A stretch of 41,102 nt of DNA. Origin: Monosporascus cannonballus. Its lineage: Eukaryota; Ascomycota; Sordariomycetes; Xylariales. The stretch spans positions 1 to 41,102 of the forward strand of contig QJNS01000414.1 in assembly GCA_004154925.1 (NCBI GenBank), read 5' to 3'. The position numbers and the translations under genes were made by a program. The notes under the pieces are model-generated. The model had not been told where the DNA came from and ran no database searches. It worked only from the letters and a program-made list of their open reading frames with translations. This document shows, one piece after another, positions 11,342 to 21,700 of this stretch (positions within the stretch are counted from its first letter, which is position 1; each line of letters opens with the position of its first letter).

Positions 11342-14300
11342 CGTTATAAGTTTTTGTTTAATAATACCGTTAAACTTTAAGTAATACTTAATACTGTCAA
11401 AATATTAATCAGCGCTTAGGAAATCTTTATTTAGCAGCTTTAAGTTCAAATTCGGAAATTGGAAAAAAAAATTCGACAATATAAAGCTATGCCACCTGCC
11501 TAACCTTTTTTCGCCCGTATAAAACCTAAAAAGCCAGAACCTTACGATAAAAAAATTATTTTCAGATTTTCCTAATTTAAGTACGAATTTATTTTTGCTT
11601 TTTAAATTTTAATAATTTGGCGGATATAGTCCTAATAATAAAAATATATCTAATAGAAAATACGGTTAATTAATTTAAGCTTATTATAAAAAATTTTTTG
11701 AATATAAAAAAAGCAAATAAGGAAATTTTTATTAATAAGATTTTTTCATTTTATACCAATTTCGAAAATAAAGTATGCGATAATTTCGGTAATCCGGATA
11801 AAAAACGATTTATGGCTTAATAACTTTTGTAATTTTAACAGAAAATACCCGCGTTTAAATATGCCGTAATTTTTAAAATTTTTACAATTAAGGCCGGATA
11901 AGAAAATAACGAAGCCGATATTTTTATTAATATATTTTATAAAAAGTTAAAAATAATATAAAAAATAAGATTATTCGGATTAAGTAATTGATTATTTTAA
12001 ATTAATATATTATAAAAGTAATTAAAATTAATAATCGATAATTTGAAAAATAATAGGAAGAAAAAGGATAATATATCGTATATTCGGAATATAACAAATT
12101 TAATTAGGGAAAAAAACGAAATATACCCCTTATTTCTTATAAAACAGCGTTAGAACTTATGGAATTCGGCGTTACCTATAGATAAAATTAGAACCAGATT
12201 AAGTGCTTTAATTACGGCAAAATAGAACATAAGGCTTATAAATACAAGAAACCCAAAAAATCACAATAAGATAATTAGATCCCTATACCAAAAAATAATC
12301 CAAAAATAATTAAAAAAAAATAATAATAAAATTATTAACATAATTTAAACTACGTATATAATAAGTTTACGGCAAAAACTCTAATAAGGACTATTACGGT
12401 AAGAAATTCGACGAAAAATACGAAAAATTAAAAAGCTAATTTAATAAATATCCTAAATATAGCAAAAAGCATTATAAATATAATTACGCGAATATTAAGA
12501 CTGGACAGAAAAAATTTATTCCGGAACCCTTAATCAATACGGTAAAATGCATACCATATATTGTCGACGACGAGAATATCCCGATTACGAAAAATAAAAA
12601 TAACATATCTACGAACGAATTATGTATATGTATTATAAGGGATTCGATTTTTTAAATTGTACCAAGCATAACAAAAATAATAAATAATGATATCGACAGT
12701 TTTAAATTATAACCTTAAAAAATATTTAGCAATTAGTCGAAACAAAAAGCTAATTTAAAAAAAGTAATACCCGCAAAAAAATCCCTTTTGTTATTATAAA
12801 TAATATAATTACTAGACGGAAAAAAAGTTAATCTAGCGTACGGTAAAAAAATATTATTAAAAGGCTATTATGGATTTCCATTTTTAATTGATATTTATTG
12901 CGAATTCTTAAGAAAAAAAAGTTATTAAAAAATACGTTAATTTATAAATAATTTTTAACACGATAACCAAAATAATACATAATAAAATATAATTACGAAT
13001 ATAAAAAACAGTTTATTTAATAAGGAAAAAAACTGCAAAAAAATTAAAAATAATTAATATAGTTCGAAGGAATAATACGCCGGCAATAACGATAAATATA
13101 GCAGCTAAATGTATTAAACGAAAAAATACAAATAAAACTTAATAAATTTAAACATAAATTAAAAGAAAAAAGTTATTTGTAAAAAAGCCGCAAAATAACG
13201 AAACCCAGAGAAATTTAAAGAAATTCTTAAAAAAGGCTTTAAACGTAACTATAAAAAATATTAACGATTTTATTACTTTAGATATACGAATTGGAACGTA
13301 TTAATATACCGTATTAATGGATTACGGAATTTTAAACGGAAATTATATTGCACAAAATATAATTAATAAGTTTAAATTGCCATAAAAATATAAATTAAAA
13401 TTTTATATAACGATAAATACTAAAGGTTAGGAATTCGTTTATAATAACGGGAAAATTATACGCAAAATTAATTATTTCGAGATTTTTATTAAAAGATAAT
13501 ACTAAACGGTTAATTTTAATATTGTTTTATTCGGAAATTACGATATAATTTTAAGATTATTATGAATATATTAATATGGAATTTTGATTAACGGAAAAAT
13601 TGGGCAAATAAAAATCGTTTTACTTTTTATTAATAAATAAAAAAAATTAAAATCTTAATATTCGATCGATAATAGCGACAAATATAAGCATAAAAATACG
13701 ACAAATACCTTATTATTTAAAGGAATAAAATACAGAAAAAACGGACATTAAAGATAAATATAACGTATCGTTATTATTATTAAAGCAGAATTAAAATAAT
13801 TAAATAACGATTTAAAATAATAAAAATAATAACCTAAAAATTTAGAAATTTTAATTAATATATTATTATGATATTACAAATATAAGTAGCTTTTTAAAAA
13901 GGAGCTCGATACGAAATTATTAGAACATAACAAATAAGATTATAAAATAATCCTTAAAAAAGGATTTTTAATAAAGTTTTATTTTATTTATAATCTTAGT
14001 AGAAACGAATTACGTATTTTTAAAAAATACCTGGAAAATCGGTTATAAAAAAATGGATGCAACCTTTAAAATTACCAGCAAAATACCTAATATTTTTCGT
14101 ACTTAAACAAAATAAAAAATTATAATTTATAATTAATTATCGATAATTAAACGATATTATTATTAAAAATCAAATATTATTATATTTAATTACGAAAATA
14201 AAAAACCGATTTTACGGAGCCAAATAATTTATAATATTGAATTTCAAGAATAAATATAACTTTATTAAAATTAAGAAAAAAATATGAATAAAAAATAGCT

Positions 14301-16680
14301 TTTAAAACGAAATACGGATTATTTAAGTATTTGGTTACATTAATAAGATTTACGAACGTACCAGTAACCTTTTAGCAAATAATTAATTACGTATTACGAA
14401 AACATTTCGATATTTTCGTCGTTTGCTATCTCGACGACATTTTTATTTTCTTAAAAACAGAAAAAATATATGCAAAATACGTTTATAAGGTTTTTTAAAT
14501 TTTGTAAAACGTAAAATTATTTATTAATATAGAAAAAAATTAATTTTATATATAGGAAATAAAATATTTAAAATATATTATTATCCTAGAATATATCAAA
14601 ATAAATTTCAAAAAAATCGCTGTAATTATAAAATGGTAAACGTTAATAACGGTTAAAGAAATATAGGTATTCCTTAGATTTATTAATTATTATAGGAAAT
14701 TTATTCGAAATTTTAGCAGAATAATTATATTTTTAATAAATTTTACAAAAAAAAATTAAACAAATACTAGATACGGAAAAAGTATTTCAAGATATTAAGA
14801 ATGCGATTATTAACGAATTAATATTAATTATGTATAATTTAAATTACTCCGTTAAATTAAAAACCGATATTTCGGATTACGTATTAAATGTAATAATCGG
14901 ATAACGAAATAATTAAGACAAATTATACCTTATTATATTCTTTTTGTACAAATTAAAAGGAGCCAAATTTAATTACGGTATTTTAAATAAGGAATTTATA
15001 ATTATTATTATGGCATTTTGGGAATTCAAATATTTCTTAAAGGGAAATTTATATTAAATCAAAATTTATACGAATTATTAAAATCTTATTCGATTTATTA
15101 TAATTAAGAAACTTATAAAATAATAATTAAGATATACGAAAAAATTAGCGAATTTCGATTTTGTTATTATTTATAAACAAGGATTAAAAAATAATAAAGT
15201 AAATATTTTAAGCAAGTAATTAAATTTCGAAAAAAATTTAATTAAAATTAATTCTATAATTTTCAATATTATTATAAAAAGATATTTACGCTTACGATAA
15301 ATTGCAATAATCCGGGTAATACTTAATAATATATACCAGAAAATTTAATAACATAACGATAATTTTTTAAAAAATAAAAAATAAATAAAATATAAATTTT
15401 AAAAATATATTAGAAAAATTTAATACGAAAAATATATAAATATTAATTATATGGATATCCAGGGATTTATAAATTCTTAAAACGATTTTAACGTATATAT
15501 TTTGTTTAAAAATAAAATTAATAATATAAAATATTATACAGTAATATAAAATTTACACTAAAACAAATATTTAACGATATAAGCCATACGGAAAATTATA
15601 ATTATTATTTGTTATAAAATAATTATAATATTTAATTAAATTCGACTTTATTATTAAATTTTTTATATCAAAAAATCCGGTTACGAAAATATATTACGAT
15701 AACATTTTCGTAATCGTCAACCGATTTACGAAATTTTCCTATTTTTTATTATATTATAAAAGTATAAACGCTATATAATTCGCATACATTTTTTAAACAT
15801 ATTTTTAATATATATAAATTATTAATAAAAATTATTTTAAATAAAAAATAACTTTTGTATTTAAGTTTTAATAAGGCCTTATAATATAAATCGGCCTAAA
15901 TCATAAATTATTTAATATATTTAAATTATAAACAAATAAATAAATAAAACGAATAAATTAAATTTTAAAACTTTACTTACGATATTATATTAATTATGAA
16001 CAAAATAATTAGATTAAAAAATTATTAATTACATAATTAACTTATAATATTAACTATTACGAAAATATTAAAATAATATTTGCGAACGTAAATTTTGGTT
16101 TTATTTCAGAAATTTATAAAAAAATATACGATAATAATTTAATTAATATCAAAATAATTCTTATATTAAAATAATTATAATAACTACACCAAGAAATAAA
16201 AACAGAATTAAAATTCGTACGGAATCAAATCAACAAATATTATAACCAGAAAAAGTTAAAAAAACTAACTTTCGAAAAAAGGGAAATAGTTTTTTTTGTT
16301 ACTAAAAATATCTAAACAAAACAATTTAGCAAAAAATTCGATTTCAAATATATCGGTCCATATAAAATTGCCAAAAGAATTTCAAAAAATAATTATTAAT
16401 TAGAATTTTTACCAAAAATTAAATTTTATCCAATTTTTTATATTTTTTTCAAATTAATAACAAATATAATTAAAGTATATATAATATAAAACAATATAAA
16501 TATAAAGGACGAACAAATATACGAAATGAAAAAAAATTCGATATACGAAAATAAAATAAACTTATTTAATACCTAATTAAATAGAAAAAATACCCGGATT
16601 CCGAAAATATCTGGAAATTTATTAAAAACCTTATTAATACTTAACGCTTATTAAAAACTTTTATTAATAATAACGGGCGC
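11342..16680 (+). pseudogene. gag-pol of the Gypsy chromovirus (RIP-degraded)
   Basis: Domains can be placed by eye despite many stops. The gag zinc knuckle is at 12204-12245, reading C-F-N-Y-G-K-I-E-H-K-A-Y-K-Y, a CCHC knuckle with two Cys and one Gly changed by G-to-A. The protease active site is at 13311-13328 (V-L-M-D-Y-G, from D-S/T-G). The RT runs about 13950-14560 with YLDD at 14427-14438. RNase H starts near 14860 (T-D-I-S-D-Y). The integrase core runs about 15640-15750 (I-V-N-R-F-T-K, from V-D-R-L-T-K), the GPY/F-like module 16390-16445 and the chromodomain about 16550-16665 (Y-P-D-S-E-N-I-W-K). Stops are TAA/TAG in contexts expected from CAA, CAG or TGG, the mark of RIP. The product would have copied and integrated the element; it cannot be made from this copy. 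Confidence 0.88.
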
Positions 16681-17202
16681 GTCCTAATTAAGAGTTAACC
16701 AATTAATAACCGGGATATCGGATTAGTTAATTACGGCTTACGTTAATATAATAGCTATAATAGCGGCCTTTAACTGTTCTTATTTTTTTTCGAGGCGTTT
16801 AAATTTCTTTATCGTTTCCGTACTTTAAATATTATAACGAAATATTTTAATTCCATAACGGCAAAGTAATTTCCGTTATTTTTACAAACGGTTTAATTTA
16901 TTTACAGTATTACGCAAGGTCTTACGGGCTTGTTCCTCTTTACGCTCCAAACGGTTTTTCTTATCAAAAAGTTTTTTGTGCTTAAATTCCGAAAAGCTAA
17001 ATAAATCGCAAAAGTTACCGTATTGCGTATAACGAGCACATTTCCCAGAATTACGATACGTTTTGCAAGGTACGCTAACAGAACGACAATAAGAACAAAA
17101 ATTTTCTTAAGGCATAATAAAACCTAGTAAAGTAATACGTTTTGCAAAGATAAAAGCGTTAATACGTTTGCGGGAACGGGATTTTTCGACGCGACCCGAC
17201 AT
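16680..17202 (-). pseudogene. Antisense ORF between pol and 3' LTR: Cys-rich, coiled-coil-like protein
   Basis: On the strand opposite gag-pol, an ATG at 17202 opens a frame that stays coding-like for about 520 bp, interrupted by TAA/TAG codons that fit CAA/CAG changed by C-to-T (first at 17107-17109, next at 16882-16884). The N-terminus is basic (MSGRVEKSRSRKRINAF). Then comes a Cys-rich segment, C-S-Y-C-x6-C followed by S-G-K-C-A-R-Y-T-Q-Y-G-x2-C, in which one Tyr probably replaces a Cys. A long Lys/Glu/Leu-rich stretch suited to a coiled coil follows (KKLFDKKNRLERKEEQ). The frame ends against the chromodomain of pol. A plus-strand counterpart with the same plan is at 34926-35525. Function is unknown; the Cys spacing suggests a zinc-binding module. 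Confidence 0.6.
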
Positions 17203-17274
17203 AATAAATATAAAAAAAAAGTTACTTATTAAAGTTAACAAACAAACGGAATAATCTTTAAGAACAAAGATTTT

Positions 17275-17287
17275 GAAAGGGAAAAAA
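17275..17287 (+). other. Polypurine tract
   Basis: gaaagggaaaaaa lies a few bases upstream of the 3' LTR start at 17291, where the plus-strand primer is expected. Confidence 0.8.
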
Positions 17288-17290
17288 TCA

Positions 17291-17693
17291 TATTATAACC
17301 TAACGATTTTGGCTTCCCCAAACGGTCGGAAAGCTTAGGCACCTAAGCCCGATTATGCCAAGAAGATCACGTAATTGGCTTAAGGGGCTGAAAGGTTTGG
17401 CACCTTTAAGCCGGTTAAACCAACAAATGGCTTAAGGGGCTTAAGGGGCTTAAGGGGCTTAAGGGCTTAAGCCGATTAAATAATTTAAGCCAGACCAAAG
17501 ATATATATGTTTATTATTTCAATAATTTAGACAGTTTCAGCTTGCAATATAATATCGTTACTTAAGGCATTTTTGGCATTACGAGACGTAATACGATTAC
17601 TGTATTTATTACTTAGATTTCCACGATACTTCTGCTAACATAAACCCGTCGACTTAAGGTTTAATAGTTGGTTAAACCCTATAGCTCGTTACA
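17291..17693 (+). repeat. 3' LTR of the complete Gypsy element
   Basis: It begins TATTATAACC (TG mutated to TA) and ends GTTACA, 403 bp. It carries four near-perfect ggggcttaa-type units around 17430-17475, against about three in the 5' LTR. Where the two LTRs differ, the 5' copy usually has A/T and this copy G/C, so this LTR escaped much of the RIP. Confidence 0.92.
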
Positions 17694-17698
17694 TATTT
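17694..17698. repeat. 5-bp target-site duplication TATTT, right
   Basis: Matches TATTT at 10944-10948 on the other side of the element. Confidence 0.85.
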
Positions 17699-18593
17699 CC
17701 CGTATTGCTTAAACGGCATAATAGAAATCCTAAATATTTCGGTATATGCCAGTTTTATTAATTTGCGTTCGGCCTATATTAAGTTTAATTACTTAAAAAT
17801 AATAATTAAAAATTATTATACCGTTAAATATCTTTAAATCTTAAGGATATTATAAACGTAAGCGCAAACGTACGTATTATATTATTTTAAGTATTATTTC
17901 GAAAAAATTAAATATTTTACGTTAACAAAATTTAAAACGGCAATATATTTAATCCGTACCGTATTTACGGTATTTTCGTTTATAAGGGCAATTTTTTCCT
18001 TTAATAACCGTACGATCTTTTAAATCGAAAAATTATCGTCTAGGTAAAAAAAAATCCAATTCCCGTAAATACGACGAAAGGAACTCTGCGTCCATTATGG
18101 CGTTAATCCAGTTCCAAAACGAAATATAACGAAAAAATAATACGGCTTATTTTTTCGTATTTAATTTTTTTAATTATCTTATTTAATAACGGTTTAAGTA
18201 ATGGCAGCTATAATAATTACTACTTCCGAAGATTTTACGGGTACGTTTTCCCCAAAATCCTCCGTAAGTACCGTTACCAGCAAATATAATATATCTTAAG
18301 TATTAAAATTAACGTATTGTTATATACTGCGGAAACGAACGTAATAACGGAATTAAATAAATTAATCCGGCCAGGTGTTTCGGTTAAAAAGCTTTTTTCC
18401 GGTAACGGGGATTACGGCAGTATTAATTAAATTAATCGATATAATAACTTGATTAACGGGATTAATAAGGTAAAAGTCAAATAAAAAGAATTAATCGAAA
18501 CGGAAAAACGAAAATCGCAAAAAAAACAGACGAATTATGCATTCCTTAGTTAAATAGCTTTAGTTATTTTGGGCAGTAGCGTTACCGGGCTTA
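17699..18593. mobile_element. AT-rich remnant of an unidentified older insertion, right part
   Basis: About 0.9 kb of AT-rich, CpG-retaining sequence between the Gypsy target duplication and the right 172-bp repeat. It should be continuous with 10214-10943 once the Gypsy element is removed. I recognise no frame, LTR or terminal inverted repeat. Confidence 0.45.
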
Positions 18594-18765
18594 TAATTGT
18601 CATACTTATTAAGGATTAGGTACACAGCTCTTGAGGATATATTGACTTGTCTAAAGCTAGGAAGCGTTGATCCCACTTGTTGTGGGCGATCCACTGATAT
18701 AGGGCTCCGGAAGGGAATAACAATCACCCGAAGACCCTAGCCAGGGGTGCCCTTTTCTATGACAT
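18594..18765 (+). repeat. 172-bp direct repeat, right copy
   Basis: Copy of 10042-10213. Its six RIP-type changes all fall in the first 30 or so bases (for example cac to cat, gatc to gatt, gtgc to gtac), again on the side facing the insert. One frame through this copy runs on into the downstream pseudogene (GNNNHPKTLARGALFYDISV), so the repeat seems to be native gene sequence. Confidence 0.9.
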
Positions 18766-19799
18766 CAGTGTAATTGGGATCGCTTGCGAGGTAGGCTTTG
18801 TTACTTGGGCGAAACAGGATACTAACCTTATTGACACATGGCGTCCCTCGATCATGGGTAGCACAGAAGTCTGGCTTCTACCGCATGGAGATCCCGGCGA
18901 GTAGGAGCAGAATCGCAATCTACAAACGCCTGACGCAGCTTGCACAGGCCGCAGTATACACCTATTGTGAGACCGCAGACTTACTATATCGCAGCACGGA
19001 CAACAAGATATTTGTCCGTCTGTCGACGGCTATAGGTTGTGCTGCCATGATCGATAAGTTGATCATCAATGTCATCAAGCAGTTCAGAAAGGACCTGGCA
19101 CTGGAGACTACATATATTGGTAGATGTCGACGATGCTGCTGGCGGCGCACTTGCAACTGCTGTTCACTCCGTCGTCTACAACTTGCTCGCTTTTTGGAGT
19201 ACCCGGGGTATCTCTCCTGAGCAATGGAATTGCCGGGCGGACCGCAATGTGGACGCTCTACGTGAAGGCTGGACGGCAAAGCACAGCGACAACGACATGA
19301 TCCCGGCAAACATCCTGCAGATAGTAATTGAGGTTCCGGGGATACTGTCGCTGAACAATGGAGGCAGCAGATTGAGTCAATGCCAAAAGTCGGACATCGC
19401 ACTCCTCGAGGCCATCGCTGAGGGCGAATGGCGACCTCTGACAGAATCGGACGAGATGAACGCTTCGACTCTCTCTCAGCGCAACGCTGCACAGCCGAAC
19501 GGCGGTACTCGCAGCGCTTATGACCCTAAGGTGACCGTTGAACATCTATATGAAGAAGTCCCGTTCCAGCTCTTGGACATCAACGGGAAGGAAAGGGTCA
19601 GACAACTTCTACGCTTCCGACCCAAAAAAAGAAAGTTAAGATGGCAGTCGATGACAGTGGCAGGAGTATCCGCAAATAACCATGCGACGGCCGGCTCTTC
19701 AGGCGTCGACGATACCGTGCGCGAGGGCCATGCCGAGGGCGAGAAAGTCCCAGATACTCCAGAAACAGCATGCACTCTTTTTGGAAGGTCCTTTCCATC

Positions 19800-20172
19800 T
19801 GGATATAATATCATCGAGAATGATGGATTTGCCCCCAGATGTGGATTCTTTGCTATCCGCGACAGCATGCGCAACCAGTCCGGAGAAATGGCCGAGATAC
19901 TAGATATCGAAGATCTCCTAACGATTGCCCGAGAAGGAAGGGCGGCGGCCATCCTACGGGAATCGGGCTGGACCGAAAACCTGGAGTCAAACTTCTCTTA
20001 CGACCATCTCGCAATGATCCTCTGCGAATGGGGTACAGAACGCGGACGTGAAATTCAGCTGGGGTTGTATGTGAGGAATGAGCGTCCCCGGATTTTCAGC
20101 ACGACAAGCATCTCTGCGGATGTAACCACCATCTGGATCGAACATGACCGTGTGAACCTCTACTCCGGAATG
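19800..20172 (+). other. OTU-like cysteine-protease region
   Basis: The translation reads N-D-G-F-A-P-R-C-G-F-F-A-I (Cys codon at 19840-19842), which resembles the Asp-Gly...Cys nucleophile motif of OTU deubiquitinases. About 105 residues later comes I-W-I-E-H-D-R-V-N-L-Y-S-G-M, like the OTU C-terminal segment, where His-Tyr is usual. Here Leu (20158-20160) stands at the expected catalytic His. The assignment rests on motif resemblance only. Confidence 0.35.
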
Positions 20173-20415
20173 AGAAAAGAAGCGGGTGACTATCCCTCAA
20201 CGGATGAAGATCCCTCAGCGGATGAAGATAACGCACACAAGGCTGATACCGTCCACAACAATCGTACTGGCATGGCTGGACATAGACACAACTATAGACA
20301 GAGTCGTCAAAGGAAGTGGAGGCCTACGCCCCCGGAAAAGAAGCGAACGAAACTAGCAACCTCTCCAAAGAACAGAGACGCCAAGAGAAAAGAGGCACCA
20401 GCTAACTGGCCCAAA

Positions 20416-21049
20416 TGCGAGCGCTGCGGAATTCCCTTGCGCGCCCCAACAATTCTCTCTTCATCGACATGGAATGAGGCGCACACAAGATCATGTGTTG
20501 GCAAGTGCGATCGCTGTCGAGATTACGGTCTTGCCTGCGGCAGAACAAGGCACAGTAGTCATCGAGGACCGGTGCCACAATTGTACAGACGCAGGGGTGC
20601 ATTGCGTTGGCGCGTCGCATTGGCATCTTTCTGCGAGACGGACATGCTTCAAATGTGGCCAGTTTTACTCGAATAAAGCAATCTCAAGACACGAAAAGGT
20701 ATGCGTAGGTCGCTGCGCAAACTGCCAACAAGAGCCTTTGGTTTGCGATGGGAGAAATGAGAGCAAGAAGAAGAGCGGCTGCGAGACCTGTCGCGACAAA
20801 AACGTGCCCTGCGATCGCCAGTATCCGAACGCCAAGCCCCCGAAGGCGATCTCCAACTCTTCGCGTCCGAGTTTGATTCAGCAAAGGTGTGAGGGTTGTG
20901 GTGTATTATTCCACAGCAGCAACAATCTCGGGAAGCATAAACGCACGGCCTGTCGAGGAAAGTGCACGAGGTGTATAGAGACCGGCCAAGCATGTTGTTC
21001 ACGTTCTGCGAGTACATGCAAACCCTGTTATGAAGCGAAGCAGCCATGT
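20416..21049 (+). other. Three tandem C2HC finger + Zn2Cys6-type units
   Basis: Each unit has a C2HC finger with C2H2-like spacing followed by two C-x2-C-x6-C half-clusters. In unit 3 the finger is C-x2-C-x12-H-x4-C and the cluster C-x2-C-x6-C-x7-C-x2-C-x6-C. In unit 2 the finger is C-x2-C-x11-H-x3-C and the cluster C-x2-C-x6-C-x11-C-x2-C-x6-C. Unit 1 has the same Cys order, but the frame shift near 20540 falls between its two half-clusters. These spacings fit the fungal Zn(II)2Cys6 rule of C-x2-C-x6-C, a 5-12 residue linker, then C-x2-C-x6-C. Confidence 0.75.
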
Positions 21050-21079
21050 TCGTTCAATAAGTGTGACTATGAGCCATGA

Positions 21080-21700
21080 GATAGAATAAAATAGCTTCGG
21101 GGCGTTGAAATAGGCAATTGAAAGTACCTATACCTTGTTTAAATAGTAATACGGATGAACAAGAACAGGAAGTTTTGATGCGCCCACAATTCCCTGCTGT
21201 TGATCGCAACATGGAAGTTTTGAAATGCGATCTGTGCCCATGTGCCACTTGTCAGTCGACAGAACTGTTGACTGACCAGGTAGAGACCTAAACTTACAGT
21301 AACAGAATCCGACGATAAAAAGGAATCAGGGGCACAAAAACATACAACACCAGGGATTCGCTGGTCGTCACCGACCCAACTACTGGCCTGGCCCTACGCG
21401 GCTTATCAAGGGGAGAGCGGACGGGATCCCGAGTTTTCCACGTGGTATGGTCGTATGTGGGAGTAATGTTGAGTATTCTGTTTTATATTCCCTGGAAGCC
21501 GCTGGATTGCCAGACTTAGCAACCGCACCTTTTTTTCTGTAGCCTGATTAGTCACAGAGTTCTACCTGAACCGTCATCAAGATTACGGTATTGAACGGGG
21601 GGGACGCGTGGTGGTATTAAAGCTGGCACAGTCGCTGGGTGGAAATGATGAAAAGGGTCTTCTTTACTTCGTAGCGAGATATAATTGATCTCCAGCCACC
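21080..21700. other. Intergenic, nothing recognised
   Basis: About 620 bp of ordinary GC between the zinc-array pseudogene and the GH18 pseudogene, which converge here. No long frame, RNA gene or repeat was seen. Confidence 0.5.

Larger units (their letters stand above)
10949..17693 (+). mobile_element. Structurally complete Ty3/Gypsy chromovirus, RIP-inactivated
   Basis: The 6745-bp element has two LTRs, a polypurine tract next to the 3' LTR and a 5-bp target duplication. Domain order is gag with zinc knuckle, protease, RT, RNase H, integrase, GPY/F-like module, chromodomain, which defines a chromovirus. RIP-type transitions have placed stops throughout gag-pol, so it is not autonomous. Mutation is uneven: the last kilobase and the 3' LTR keep far more G and C than the rest. 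An antisense open region lies between the chromodomain and the 3' LTR. Confidence 0.93.
18594..21079 (+). pseudogene. Right part of the decayed gene: OTU-like region plus triple C2HC/Zn2Cys6 array
   Basis: Coding-like sequence continues from the right repeat in one frame (IGIACEVGFVTWAKQD) to a stop at 18902-18904. It then moves to another frame (to about 19090), then to a long frame that is open to 20676, and finally to a frame that ends at 21077-21079. The move near 20540 breaks a Cys cluster and looks like a small indel. In order: a segment of unknown type (LYEEVPFQLLDINGKERVRQ near 19545), a basic linker (PKKRKLRWQ), an OTU-like region (about 19800-20172), a charged linker with a repeated TDEDPSADED-like motif, and three tandem Cys-rich units (20416-21049). 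The last 200-residue frame is itself intact. I cannot name the family. A nuclear or regulatory role is only suggested by the zinc modules. Confidence 0.55.

Noticed and set aside
10214..18593. Possibility that the insert is a Starship-type giant element or carries cargo genes
   Set aside because: No tyrosine-recombinase captain-like frame or cargo gene was seen; apart from the Gypsy element the insert is AT-rich and frameless.
20416..21049. Reading the Cys-rich array as retroviral-type CCHC knuckles
   Set aside because: Knuckles have C-x2-C-x4-H-x4-C spacing. Here the fingers have 11-12 residues before His and the other Cys follow Zn2Cys6 spacing.
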